Assembly: GCA_024278495.1 (NCBI GenBank)
Contig: JAJRTB010000236.1
Coordinates: 1-33,058, forward strand
Length of the DNA: 33,058 bases
Direction: 5' to 3'
Source of the DNA: Deltaproteobacteria bacterium
GTDB lineage: Bacteria; Desulfobacterota; Desulfobulbia; Desulfobulbales; Desulfobulbaceae
The notes under the pieces are model-generated. The model saw nothing but the letters and a program-made list of their open reading frames with translations, was not told the origin of the DNA and searched no databases. The position numbers and the translations under genes are program-made. Each line of letters begins with the position of its first letter. The stretch's first letter is position 1. This document shows positions 1-10,140 of this stretch, piece by piece.

Positions 1-623
1 CGCAGCAGCTCGATTTCGTCCTTGCGCCCGAGCAGGGTCAGCCGGATGGTGTTGGCGACCATGAAGGTGGTGGTCAGGATCAGCAGGGTGCCCGACAGCA
101 GGACAACGATGCGCAGCAGCTTGACGAACGAGTAAAACCGTTCCACCCATTCCCTCCCGTACTGGACCTTGAGCACGCCCGGCAGGGTCTGGAGGTAGTC
201 GGAAAATCGCTTGATCTTGGTCAGGGTGTCCAGGGACCGGTAGGGATAGACCTCAACGGAGGGAGGCAGGAAATCCTCGGGCATGCCGGTCAGAATGTCC
301 CGGTCCTCCTGCAGCTGTTCGGCAAAGCGGCTGAATGCTTCGCTGCGGGTGACAAAGTCGATCCGTTCAACCTTGTCGAACTTGAGAATTTTCTCGCGGT
401 ACTCATCCTGCATGGCCGGAGAAGGTTCCTCTTCCAGGTAGACCACCAGGCGCAGGTCATCATCGAGCTGGCGGCCCGCCTGGATGACATTGGTGTAGAG
501 CAGGTAGAAAAAGGCAAAGATAAGTACCGACAGGCTGACGGTCAGCAGCGTCAGCAACTGGGCCCGCCAGGTCTGGACAAGGTTTCTGGCTGCCTGAACG
601 AATACGGCAATGAGAAAGTTCAT
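1..623 (-). CDS. ftsX: FtsX cell-division permease-like protein (3' truncated by window edge)
   Basis: Membrane subunit of the FtsEX complex, which couples an ATPase in the cytoplasm to peptidoglycan hydrolase activation at the septum. Only the first ~207 codons are in the window; the family is usually about 300 residues, so the last membrane segments lie off the left edge. Visible are a cytoplasmic N-terminus, a first membrane segment at about residues 20-43 (LLTLLTVTLSVLIFAFFYLL), a periplasmic domain of roughly 100 residues, and a second membrane segment (RIVVLLSGTLLILTTTFMVA) followed by NTIRLTLLGRKDEIELL, the typical FtsX cytoplasmic loop. The ATG lies 3 nt after the ftsE stop, so the two are co-transcribed. 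Identification is from recalled family features. Confidence 0.9.
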   Translation of the reverse strand, partial: MNFLIAVFVQAARNLVQTWRAQLLTLLTVSLSVLIFAFFYLLYTNVIQAGRQLDDDLRLVVYLEEEPSPAMQDEYREKILKFDKVERIDFVTRSEAFSRFAEQLQEDRDILTGMPEDFLPPSVEVYPYRSLDTLTKIKRFSDYLQTLPGVLKVQYGREWVERFYSFVKLLRIVVLLSGTLLILTTTFMVANTIRLTLLGRKDEIELL

Positions 624-626
624 GGG

Positions 627-1388
627 CTAGGCTTCCGTAAAGAGTTCGTCGTCATCCGTTTCCGGCAGGTAGGCGGGCAGGGGGGCGGGGGCAGGCTCGT
701 CTTCCATGCCGATGATCCGGCCATCCCGCAGTTCAATGACCCGGTGGCTGGTATCCTGGTAGATGGAGGGGTCGTGGGTGGCGATGATCAGGGTGGCGCC
801 CCGCTGGTTGTAGACCTGGAAGAGGTCCATGACCAGCCGGGTCGTTTCCTGGTCAAGGTTGCCGGTGGGCTCGTCCGCCAGGATAAGTTCCGGATTGTTG
901 GCCAGGGCCCGGGCAATGGAGACGCGCTGCTGTTCACCCCGGGAAAGCTCGGATGTCAGGGTGTCGTACTTGTCGGCCAGGCCGAGCCGTTGCAGCAGCT
1001 TCTTGGTCCGCATCCTGATGATGGAGGAACGGGTGTAGGAAACCTCCATGGCAATGGCGATATTCTGGGCCACGGTTTTGTCCGGCAGCAGCTTGAAGTC
1101 CTGAAAGGCGAAACCGATGCCGCGGCGCATCTTCTGGATCGCGCTCCGGGACATGCGGCTTACGTCCTGGCCGTTAATCTCAATGACCCCCTTGGTCAGC
1201 TTTTCAGTGCTGCTGAGCAGCCTGAGCAGGGTGGATTTGCCTGCCCCGCTTTTGCCGGTGAGAAAGACTACCTCGCCTCTCCTGACACTGAGGGACACAT
1301 TGGTCAGGGCCTGGATGTCCGGCTGATAGGTCTTGGAAACCTTGACCATGTCAACCATGAAGGGCGCTTCTTCAGCCTGTGTATGCAT
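627..1388 (-). CDS. ftsE: FtsE-type ABC transporter ATPase
   Basis: ATP-binding subunit partnering FtsX at the divisome. Walker [10 protein letters not shown] is at about residues 45-53, the Q-loop is in [11 protein letters not shown], Walker B LILADEP is at 168-174, and the H-loop THD is present. The ABC signature reads LSRGEQQR, whereas FtsE normally has LSGGEQQR; the Gly-to-Arg change in a nucleotide-contacting motif is unusual. The protein has 253 residues against about 225 for the family. The extra length is an N-terminal ~10 residues (a second Met at residue 11 could be the real start) and a Pro/Asp/Glu-rich C-terminal tail. The gene sits between cooC (6 nt upstream) and ftsX (3 nt downstream), so the three form one apparent operon. 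Confidence 0.93.
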   Translation of the reverse strand: MHTQAEEAPFMVDMVKVSKTYQPDIQALTNVSLSVRRGEVVFLTGKSGAGKSTLLRLLSSTEKLTKGVIEINGQDVSRMSRSAIQKMRRGIGFAFQDFKLLPDKTVAQNIAIAMEVSYTRSSIIRMRTKKLLQRLGLADKYDTLTSELSRGEQQRVSIARALANNPELILADEPTGNLDQETTRLVMDLFQVYNQRGATLIIATHDPSIYQDTSHRVIELRDGRIIGMEDEPAPAPLPAYLPETDDDELFTEA

Positions 1389-1394
1389 AACGGC

Positions 1395-2153
1395 TTACGT
1401 GAAAATGAAGTCAAAGACGGCAAAGGCCTGGCGAATGACCGGGCTTTCGTTCGACAGGGTCAGGTAGGATTCACCGGAAAGCTCCTGGCTGATCAGGTCG
1501 CCGCTGGAGGAGATGATGCCGCCAAGCGGCAGGCCGGACTCCCGCACGGCCTGGTCGATTTTTTCCTGCAGGGCTTCCGGGACCGGATCCGGCGCCCGGT
1601 TGACCAGGAGGAAGCGTTTGTTCACCTCAAGCTGGAGAGGACCTGTCAGCTCGGCAATGCGACGTGCCGTCATGATGCCCCGGGCGGATGGATCCGAGAT
1701 GATCAGCAGGTAGTCGATTGTCCGCAGGTTCATCCTGCTTAAATGCTCCATGCCCGCCTCGTTGTCAACAATGATATACTTGTAGTTGTCGGCCAGCTTA
1801 TCCATGGTCATGGCCAGATACTGGTTGGCGGCGCAGTAGCAGCCCGGACCGTCGGGCTGGCCCATGACCATAAGGTCAAAGCCGGATTCTTCGAGCAGGG
1901 CCTGGTGGATTTTCATTTCCATGAACTGGTCGCGGCTCATGCCCGGGGGCATGTCGCTTTTGAGCTCCTTGCGGATCTGGCCCAGGGTCTGGTGCACTTC
2001 CATGCCCAGCAGTTCGTTGAGATTGGCGTTGGCATCGGCGTCAACCGCCAGAACAGGGGTCATGTCGTGCTCAAGGAGATATTTCAGGAGCAGGGCCGAA
2101 GTGGTGGTTTTGCCGGTGCCGCCCTTGCCGGCCAGGGCTATTATTTTGGCCAT
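1395..2153 (-). CDS. cooC: CooC-like nickel-insertion/CO dehydrogenase maturation ATPase
   Basis: P-loop ATPase of the MinD/ParA (SIMIBI) class. It has a deviant Walker A, GKGGTGKT, at residues 9-16, a DAD metal-type motif near 38-40 (VLAVDADAN) and, diagnostically, the CYC metal-binding motif GPGCYCAAN (Cys105, Cys107), known in CooC to bind Ni or Zn at the dimer interface. CooC proteins use ATP to insert nickel into the C-cluster of carbon monoxide dehydrogenase, which suggests a Wood-Ljungdahl-type CODH/ACS elsewhere in this genome. Length (252 residues) is normal. It leads an apparent operon with ftsE and ftsX, which is an unexpected pairing. The ATG is preceded by a weak GGGAA ribosome site. 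Confidence 0.87.
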   Translation of the reverse strand: MAKIIALAGKGGTGKTTTSALLLKYLLEHDMTPVLAVDADANANLNELLGMEVHQTLGQIRKELKSDMPPGMSRDQFMEMKIHQALLEESGFDLMVMGQPDGPGCYCAANQYLAMTMDKLADNYKYIIVDNEAGMEHLSRMNLRTIDYLLIISDPSARGIMTARRIAELTGPLQLEVNKRFLLVNRAPDPVPEALQEKIDQAVRESGLPLGGIISSSGDLISQELSGESYLTLSNESPVIRQAFAVFDFIFT

Positions 2154-2358
2154 GATGATTTTTCCCGGATGGTTGCGGTTCGCATAATAACGTCTAAAAA
2201 AACTCTAACAGAATGAATATACAATAAAAAAACTCTCTTGGCCAGTCAATCCGTAAAGATGCGTCCAAACAGGAGTGACAGGGGCTGATTATTTTGTGGA
2301 CGAGACCCCTGATCTGCTTTACCTTCCCGACAACAACAAATGCACGGGTACTGTTATC
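2154..2358. promoter_or_regulatory. Divergent intergenic region between cooC and the HAD phosphatase gene
   Basis: AT-rich 205-bp gap separating two outward-facing operons, so promoters for both must lie here. It contains a perfect 12-bp direct repeat, TAAAAAAACTCT, at 2195-2206 and 2225-2236, 30 bp apart start to start (about three helical turns). That spacing would suit a dimeric regulator, but this is inference. I cannot assign a convincing -35/-10 pair on either strand. Confidence 0.35.
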
Positions 2359-3009
2359 ATGCGTTACAGGGCGGTTATTTTTGATCTTGACGGAACATTG
2401 CTGGATACCCTGGAGGACCTTGCCGGCGCCGGCAACAGGGTGCTGCGCAGGGCCGGTCTTCCCGAACATCCGGTCGGGGCCTACCGCTACTTTGTCGGCG
2501 AGGGTCTGACTGCTCTTATCAGCCGGATTCTGCCGGAAGAGTTGCGTGACCGGGGCCGGGTTGAACGGTTTGCCCGTGAGTTCAGGGAAGAGTATGGCCG
2601 GACCTGGCGGGTCAACACCTGTTTGTACGAGGGAATCGCACCTCTTCTGGACAAACTGGCCCACAGGCAGGTCAGCCTGAATGTCCTGTCCAACAAGCCC
2701 CATGATTTCACCCTGCTCTGTGTCCGGGAGTTTTTGTCCGCCTGGAACTTCGAGGTTGTTGCCGGGCGGCAGGAGGGGGTGCCCCGCAAACCGGATCCTG
2801 CCGGTGCCCTGGCAATTGCGCGCGCCCTCGGTCGTGAACCCTCTGAAATTCTCTACCTGGGCGATACCGCGACCGACATGCGTACGGCCGTGGCTGCCCG
2901 CATGTTCGCGGTGGGTGCCCTGTGGGGGTTTCGGGAGGCGGAGGAACTGCGTGAAAACGGGGCCGCGAAACTTGTCAAACATCCGTTGGAGGTGGCGACT
3001 CTCCTATGA
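2359..3009 (+). CDS. gph: HAD-superfamily phosphatase, phosphoglycolate phosphatase-like
   Basis: Haloacid dehalogenase-fold hydrolase. Motif I is FDLDGTLLD (nucleophile Asp9, acid/base Asp11 counting from this start), motif II is the NVLSNKP stretch, the motif III lysine lies in PRKPDP, and motif IV is YLGDTATDM. A helical cap follows motif I, as in Gph/PGP phosphatases that hydrolyse 2-phosphoglycolate. HAD substrate predictions from sequence are weak. The frame is open further upstream to a GTG at 2275, but the family starts a few residues before the first Asp, so ATG 2359 (MRYRAVIFDLDG) is preferred despite a poor ribosome site. The 3' end overlaps the next gene by 4 nt (ATGA), implying translational coupling. 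Confidence 0.82.
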   Translation: MRYRAVIFDLDGTLLDTLEDLAGAGNRVLRRAGLPEHPVGAYRYFVGEGLTALISRILPEELRDRGRVERFAREFREEYGRTWRVNTCLYEGIAPLLDKLAHRQVSLNVLSNKPHDFTLLCVREFLSAWNFEVVAGRQEGVPRKPDPAGALAIARALGREPSEILYLGDTATDMRTAVAARMFAVGALWGFREAEELRENGAAKLVKHPLEVATLL

Positions 3010-4601
3010 ACACCAGCTTTCTCGTCTATATCGGGCCGCCGCTGCTCGGCGCCTTTATCGGCTACCTGACCAATCGGGTTGCCATCCGCATGCTGTTTCG
3101 TCCCCTGAACAAATGGCGGGTACTCGGCGTGCCGGTTCCCATGACTCCGGGCGTTATCCCGGCCAGGCGCCATGAACTGGCCGAAAACATAGGCGAGATG
3201 GTGGGGACCCACCTGCTGACCAGTCGGGATATCGGCACCGCCCTGTCCGAGGAACGGTTTCAGGATCAGCTCCACGCCATTGTTGACGGCTGGATCAGTG
3301 ATGCTCTCGGCCGGGATCTGGGCCCGCTTCACACCCTGGTGCCGGAGCGGTTCCAGGCCTATTACAAGGTCGGCATGCGGACCCTCAGGTACCAGGCACG
3401 CATGGGCGTGCATCAGTACATCCGGGGCAACGAGTTTGAGCAAAAGGTCGGCATTATGCTCCGGGAACAGCTGGCCATGCTGGGCGCCCGGCCGCTGAAC
3501 GATCTGGTGTCCCGGGAGTCGCGGACTTCACTCTATTGCTTTCTCGACACCCTGGTAGATGACCTGCTGGCCGGTCCAGGAGCGGAAGACCGGCTGGCAG
3601 CCTACCTGCGTGAAACCCTGCGCCGGGCTGCCGACGGGAACAGGCGGGTCAGCGACTACCTGCCCGGGCAGCTCCGGGAGCTCATTGTCGCGACCATTCT
3701 CAGGCGCGCGCCCGCCATGCTGGGACAGCTCTCAGGCATACTGAACGAGCCGCCGGTCCGGGAACGGATTATCAGGGCGGTCCGGGGCGGGGTGGACGAT
3801 TTCATCGCCTCCCTGGGACCGATCGGCGCCATGGCCGGAAGTTTTCTTGACATGAATTCCCTTGAGGACGCGATCCGTGGCTATCTGGTCGACAAGCGTG
3901 AAGAGATCAGCGCCTGGCTGGAAAACTCCGAGGTCCAGGAACGGTTCAGCGCGGTTCTTGTTGAGCAGATCAGCAGGTTCATGGAGACTCCGGTCGCGTC
4001 GATCCTCGAGCGCATGGAACCTGCGCAGGAGGAGGAAATCTGCCGGGAGCTTGCCCGACAGATCATGGCGGTCCTGCGAACCCGGGGGGTGGCAGCCGCC
4101 CTGTCCGCCATGCTGCGTGAAAGCTTTGAGGAAATGCTTGCCCGGGGGGAAATTCCCATGGCGGAAATCAGTGACCGGCTGCTGGGCCGGGAAACAGGCG
4201 CAACCCTGCGACAGACACTGGTTGATGAAGTCATTGACCAGCTTCGCTCCCACAGGGTCCGGCGGTTGCTGGACAAGATGATGAACTCCATGTTTGACGC
4301 GGTCCTGGGCAAGTCGATCGGTCGCCTTGAGGACGTGTTGCCCGCAGGAGTCAGGAGCGGCATCACCGATTACGCCGTGCTCTCCATCAACCGCATCCTG
4401 CTGCGCGAGGTGCCGGACCTTGTGGAGTCGCTCAATATCCGCAGGATCGTCACGGAGAAGGTGGATTCTCTTGATCTGCTGCGCCTTGAGCGGCTGCTGC
4501 TCTCCATCATGGAGGAGCAGTTCAAGTATATCAACCTGTTCGGCGGCCTGCTCGGTTTCATAATCGGGTTGGCCAATCTGGTGATCATGCGGCTGGTTTA
4601 A
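3006..4601 (+). CDS. DUF445 family membrane protein
   Basis: 531-residue protein of the DUF445 (YjiN/YheB) family, whose function is not established. The N-terminus has a hydrophobic segment (about residues 4-22) followed by the typical NRVAIRMLFRPL and PGVIPARRHELAENIG signature. The long middle is helical, amphipathic and rich in Arg/Glu, and a C-terminal hydrophobic segment (about 510-531, FGGLLGFIIGLANLVIMRLV) would form a second membrane anchor. Hairpin topology with a large soluble middle is the likely arrangement. It is translationally coupled to the upstream HAD gene (ATGA overlap); no functional link between the two is known to me. Confidence 0.85.
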   Translation: MNTSFLVYIGPPLLGAFIGYLTNRVAIRMLFRPLNKWRVLGVPVPMTPGVIPARRHELAENIGEMVGTHLLTSRDIGTALSEERFQDQLHAIVDGWISDALGRDLGPLHTLVPERFQAYYKVGMRTLRYQARMGVHQYIRGNEFEQKVGIMLREQLAMLGARPLNDLVSRESRTSLYCFLDTLVDDLLAGPGAEDRLAAYLRETLRRAADGNRRVSDYLPGQLRELIVATILRRAPAMLGQLSGILNEPPVRERIIRAVRGGVDDFIASLGPIGAMAGSFLDMNSLEDAIRGYLVDKREEISAWLENSEVQERFSAVLVEQISRFMETPVASILERMEPAQEEEICRELARQIMAVLRTRGVAAALSAMLRESFEEMLARGEIPMAEISDRLLGRETGATLRQTLVDEVIDQLRSHRVRRLLDKMMNSMFDAVLGKSIGRLEDVLPAGVRSGITDYAVLSINRILLREVPDLVESLNIRRIVTEKVDSLDLLRLERLLLSIMEEQFKYINLFGGLLGFIIGLANLVIMRLV

Positions 4602-4606
4602 CCTGC

Positions 4607-4720
4607 ATCCGTGACGAAAATTTGTGTTTTCTGAACGCGGTCAGACCATGGGGCACAGGCCACTATAGCCCCATGGTCCGATCACGTGCATCTGCGCCAC
4701 GGGCGAACGCTCACGGATTC
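4607..4720 (+). repeat. Palindromic intergenic repeat, copy A
   Basis: Non-coding element between convergent genes. It contains a perfect 11-bp inverted repeat (4644-4654 with 4668-4678, GACCATGGGGC and complement; 13-nt loop). It shares two exact 21-bp blocks with copy B in reverse orientation: 4607-4627 equals the reverse complement of 17025-17045, and 4693-4713 equals the reverse complement of 16839-16859. The DNA between the blocks is shorter here, so copy A looks like an internally deleted version. No T-run follows the stem, so it is not an obvious intrinsic terminator, although the position between two 3' ends would allow some termination activity. Confidence 0.75.
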
Positions 4721-4755
4721 TGGTTTAACCCCGGATAGTAGACCACAAATATCCG

Positions 4756-6777
4756 TCATGGATCCTGGTTACGGTCTTTTTCCGGCGCCTGGCCGGTATC
4801 GTCATCCGGAACAGGCTCATTGTCGGGAGGGGTGTCTGTTGTCTGCTCCGGCCGCGGACCGGACTCCTCCCTGAGCTGTTCATACTGCTCCTGCAGGGCG
4901 GAGAGCTCGTCCTGCAGTTCAAAATAGGAGCGTTCCCGCAGGTCCAGCTCACTCTGGAGAGCGCTGCTCCTGTCCTGGAGTTGCCTGATTGTTTTCTGCT
5001 GTTCCCTGCCGTGTTTTTTGAGCTGCTCAAGGCGCTGCCGGAGCTGCTGTTTGTTGTCGACGGCCTTTTGGGCGTTCTGGACTGCCTGGGCCAGGTCCTG
5101 TCTGGTTGCGGCGAGCTTCTGGCGCAGGGCATCGAGATCTTTGCGCATGTTTCTGATCTGCCGGTCCCGCCTGTTGATTTCAGTCCTGGGGATGGACGAG
5201 GCCCGCAGCCTTTCCAGTTCTTCCCGGGTTTTGGTCAGTTCTGCCGCTGTTTTTTTCTGTTTCGCGCGCAGCTTGTCAAGGGCGGTTTCTCCGGCCTTGA
5301 TGGTCGCGGCGGATGCTGCCAGTGACTCTTCCTGCCTGCCGGCTTTCGCGCGCAGTTTGGCGAGCTGGTCCCTGAGGGCGTCCAGTTCTTCCCGGCGGCG
5401 CTGCTCATCGCTCTCCAGTTTTTTCATTCCTGCCCGGGTCTGGCTGAGCTGTTCTGTCAGGCTGTTTCTGTCCTGTTCTGCCGCGGCAAGCTGCTTTGTC
5501 AGCCCTTTGAGCTGCTGTTCAAGGGCCTGTACGGTCTTTTGCCCCTGGTCTCTGTCCTGTTCCGCCTCCTGGAGGGCAGCCTGGACCTCGGCCAGTTCAC
5601 GTGTTCGGGCGGCAAGATCTGTTCCCTGTTTACCGAGCTGGTCGGCCAGTCCTTTGAGCTGTATTTGCAGTTTCTGCTCACGTTCGTTGGCCGCGGCCAG
5701 CTTTTGCCCGGCGTCTTCAAAGGCGGTCAGGCTTTCCCTGTGCTGACGGGCCTCTTCTTCCAGTTCCCGGATTCGGGCGCTGAGTTTCCGGCGTTCTTCC
5801 TGGAGCCGGGCGATGGACTCTTCAGCTTCCAGCAACCGGTTGTTCGCGTCCAGAACCCGGCCGTTCAGAATTTCAACCTGCTGCTGAAGCGGCGTTACCA
5901 GCCGGCCTTGCTCACGGCCGTAGCGGAGCATGGCCTCGGCTTTGAGCAGGGCCCGGTCCCGTTCCTGTCCGGCGACCAGAAGACGCGCCCCGGCGGCCTT
6001 CAAAGCCTTGTCAAGCCTGGCAATGTCGATCAGGGCTTGCTCCTGTTGTCGGCGCAGGCGCGTGTTTTCTTCCTGAAGATCGGCAACCCTGTCTGAGCTC
6101 TTCCTGCGGAGCTTCTGTTCACGTTCCAGGGACAGGGTGAGTTCGCGGATCGTTGTTTCCGAGGCAAGCAACTGGGCCGCCGCGTCCTCAAGGCGCCTTG
6201 CCATCGCCTCTATCCGTTCGTTTGCCTTGTGAAGGGCCTCGGTCCTGCGGCGCAGGCGCTGTTTGAGTTTTTCTGCCTCAGGGATGTCCCGCAGTTTCCG
6301 GCGCGCCGACTGGAGCTCGTCCGTGGCCTCCCGGAGACGCGCCTGGAGCGCTTTTATTTTGAACAGGAGGTTTTCCTTTTCCAGGATAAGAGTCTGACTG
6401 TTTCGCTGCTCCCGCTCAAGGAGGTGGCGCAGCTTTGCCTGGTCTTCTCCGGCTGTGTGAAGTTGCTGGCGCAGGGCGTCGTCCCTGTTTGCCGCTTCCG
6501 TCCCGGAGAGGGGCACTTGTTTCCGGGAACTGGTGGCAGGTGGTGTTCCGGCGCCGGACTCTTCCCTGCTGTCGGGGGCCGCTCCGGGTTCCGTGGTTGA
6601 GACCTGGACCCAGTCCTTTTCCCGGTCAGCGGAGGATATGGCCTGGTCGTTGCCGTGGGAGAGGGGCAGTTGCCTGAGCCTGTGGCCGTGGTAGAAGGCA
6701 AGGAGCAGGTACAGGGCAACGCCCGCAAGGATAAAGAGAACGGCGCGGGGTGAGTGCTTTGGGGAAAATCGTTTCAT
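4756..6777 (-). CDS. Membrane-anchored long coiled-coil protein of unknown function
   Basis: 673 residues. A single hydrophobic segment near the N-terminus (about 13-29, AVLFILAGVALYLLLAF), preceded by Lys/Arg, suggests an uncleaved anchor. A Ser/Gly/Pro-rich linker to about residue 90 follows, then nearly 550 residues of heptad-rich sequence dominated by Glu, Lys, Arg, Gln, Leu and Ala (for example LEREQRNSQTLILEKENLL), and a Pro/Asp-rich tail. No enzymatic motif is visible. Annotation pipelines often mislabel such sequences as SMC or chromosome-partition proteins, but there is no Walker A or B here. It could be a structural or scaffolding protein of the cell envelope. It is transcribed in the same direction as glgB, after a 73-nt gap. 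Confidence 0.75.
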   Translation of the reverse strand: MKRFSPKHSPRAVLFILAGVALYLLLAFYHGHRLRQLPLSHGNDQAISSADREKDWVQVSTTEPGAAPDSREESGAGTPPATSSRKQVPLSGTEAANRDDALRQQLHTAGEDQAKLRHLLEREQRNSQTLILEKENLLFKIKALQARLREATDELQSARRKLRDIPEAEKLKQRLRRRTEALHKANERIEAMARRLEDAAAQLLASETTIRELTLSLEREQKLRRKSSDRVADLQEENTRLRRQQEQALIDIARLDKALKAAGARLLVAGQERDRALLKAEAMLRYGREQGRLVTPLQQQVEILNGRVLDANNRLLEAEESIARLQEERRKLSARIRELEEEARQHRESLTAFEDAGQKLAAANEREQKLQIQLKGLADQLGKQGTDLAARTRELAEVQAALQEAEQDRDQGQKTVQALEQQLKGLTKQLAAAEQDRNSLTEQLSQTRAGMKKLESDEQRRREELDALRDQLAKLRAKAGRQEESLAASAATIKAGETALDKLRAKQKKTAAELTKTREELERLRASSIPRTEINRRDRQIRNMRKDLDALRQKLAATRQDLAQAVQNAQKAVDNKQQLRQRLEQLKKHGREQQKTIRQLQDRSSALQSELDLRERSYFELQDELSALQEQYEQLREESGPRPEQTTDTPPDNEPVPDDDTGQAPEKDRNQDP

Positions 6778-6850
6778 GAGGTTCTATACATTTTTTTCAT
6801 GTTATTCCGGGACAGGTTATATTCGGTTGGATGTATCGGATCGTGGCCGG

Positions 6851-8788
<1,938 letters not shown>

Positions 8789-8959
8789 CTTCGCAGTTGT
8801 CTCGCTCTATGCTCGAGGTTGGAACCGGGCCGGAGCCGCTCGGGAGACCGGACCGGTACTTGTCTTGCCGTTGCAGGGACAGGCTTATAGTATCGCACTC
8901 GGGCGGAAATGTCACCGCTTCTTTGCGGTGGCGCCGGACATCGGGCGGCCCCGGTCCGG

Positions 8960-10123
8960 TCAGCGGCACAGGAGCAGGATCTCCCCGATGGTTTCGCGAC
9001 TGTACCCGTCGAGGCGCCAGACCCGGGCCAGTTTTTCGGCATTTTCCGCGATAGCCGGGATATCGGCTGCCGGAATATCATATTCACACAGCCGTATCGG
9101 GCTGTTGACCCGGCTGAACCAGTTTTCCAGGATCTTGACGGTGGCGGCGGCCGTCGGTTCCAGGTCGCGGCCGGCAAAATCAAAGACGCGCTCGCCAAGC
9201 TGGATGATCCTGTTCCCGTCCCGGCCGGCCCGCCAACGCAGCCAGGCCGGTATGACAATGGAGAGCCCTGCCCCGTGCGGGATATCGTACAGGGCGCTTA
9301 AGGAATGCTCGATCATGTGCATGGGAAAGCCTACCTTGCCCAGGCCGGCTCCGGTCAGTCCGTTTAAAGCCAGGGTGGCGGTCCACATCAGGTCGGCCCG
9401 GGCCTGGTAATCACGGGGATCCTCAAGGCAACGGTCACAGCTGTCCATGGCGTTTCTGACCAGTCCCTCCATTAACCTGTCCTGAACCGGGGTGGCCGGA
9501 TCCTCGGTGGTCATATAGAATTCCAGGACATGGGCAATGGCGTCAACCGCGCCATAAGCGGTGTAGTCGGCCGGTACGCTGTAGGTGGTTTCCGGGTCCA
9601 GAATAGAGGTCCTGGGGTAGAGCCGCTGGTTGCCGAAGCCAAACTTTTCCCGGGTCTCATCATTGGTTATCACCATGCCGGAGTTCATTTCGGATCCGGA
9701 TGCGGCAAGGGTCAGCACCGTGGTCACGGGCAGGGCTCTCCTGATGCTCTTTTTGCCGGTGAAAAACTTCCACACGTCGTGTTCAACGAGAGCGCCGGCG
9801 CTGATGGCCTTGGCGCTGTCCAGGACACTGCCGCCCCCCACCGCGCAGATCACGTCCAGGTTGTGTTTCTTAACCTTGTCAATGCCCGCCCGCACATGCG
9901 AGAGCAGGGGGTTTGACCTGACACCGCCGTGCTCGACGATTTCCAGCCCAGCCTCGGTCAGGGCGGAGATCACGGTGTCATAGACCCTGTTTTTCCTGAT
10001 GCTGCCGCCGCCGTAGACCAGCAGGCACCGCTTGCCCCAGGCCGCTGTTTCCGGCCCTATCGCGGGAATGGTATTCTTGCCGAAGATGATCTTGGTCGGG
10101 TTGTAAAAGACAAAGTTCTGCAT
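8960..10123 (-). CDS. Iron-dependent alcohol dehydrogenase, YqhD/butanol dehydrogenase-like
   Basis: Group III metal-dependent alcohol dehydrogenase, 387 residues, the normal length. The nucleotide-binding motif GGGSVLDSAK is at about 97-106. Metal ligands expected for YqhD-type enzymes are all present: Asp194 and His198 in VDAIAH, His269, and His283 in YDIPHGAG. The N-terminus (MQNFVFYNPTKIIFG) is typical of NADPH-dependent butanol/aldehyde reductases in anaerobes. Likely role: reducing short-chain aldehydes or oxidising alcohols; substrate not predictable. It starts 17 nt after the rsmA stop and so may be co-transcribed. A 171-nt gap without recognisable genes separates it from glgB. Confidence 0.92.
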   Translation of the reverse strand: MQNFVFYNPTKIIFGKNTIPAIGPETAAWGKRCLLVYGGGSIRKNRVYDTVISALTEAGLEIVEHGGVRSNPLLSHVRAGIDKVKKHNLDVICAVGGGSVLDSAKAISAGALVEHDVWKFFTGKKSIRRALPVTTVLTLAASGSEMNSGMVITNDETREKFGFGNQRLYPRTSILDPETTYSVPADYTAYGAVDAIAHVLEFYMTTEDPATPVQDRLMEGLVRNAMDSCDRCLEDPRDYQARADLMWTATLALNGLTGAGLGKVGFPMHMIEHSLSALYDIPHGAGLSIVIPAWLRWRAGRDGNRIIQLGERVFDFAGRDLEPTAAATVKILENWFSRVNSPIRLCEYDIPAADIPAIAENAEKLARVWRLDGYSRETIGEILLLCR

Positions 10124-10140
10124 GGCGTACCTGTCGGTTG

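Noticed and set aside
744-2216. Long plus-strand open frames opposite ftsE and cooC
   Set aside because: The minus-strand products carry complete Walker A/B and CYC motifs; the plus-strand frames are low-complexity shadows.
2275-2358. Upstream GTG start for the HAD phosphatase
   Set aside because: Would add 28 residues without family similarity before the conserved FDLDGT motif.
4644-4678. Intrinsic terminator between the convergent genes
   Set aside because: The 11-bp stem is perfect but no T-run follows on either strand, and it belongs to the repeat element.
4756-6777. SMC-type chromosome segregation ATPase
   Set aside because: Coiled coil only; no Walker A, signature or Walker B motif, and an N-terminal membrane anchor instead.
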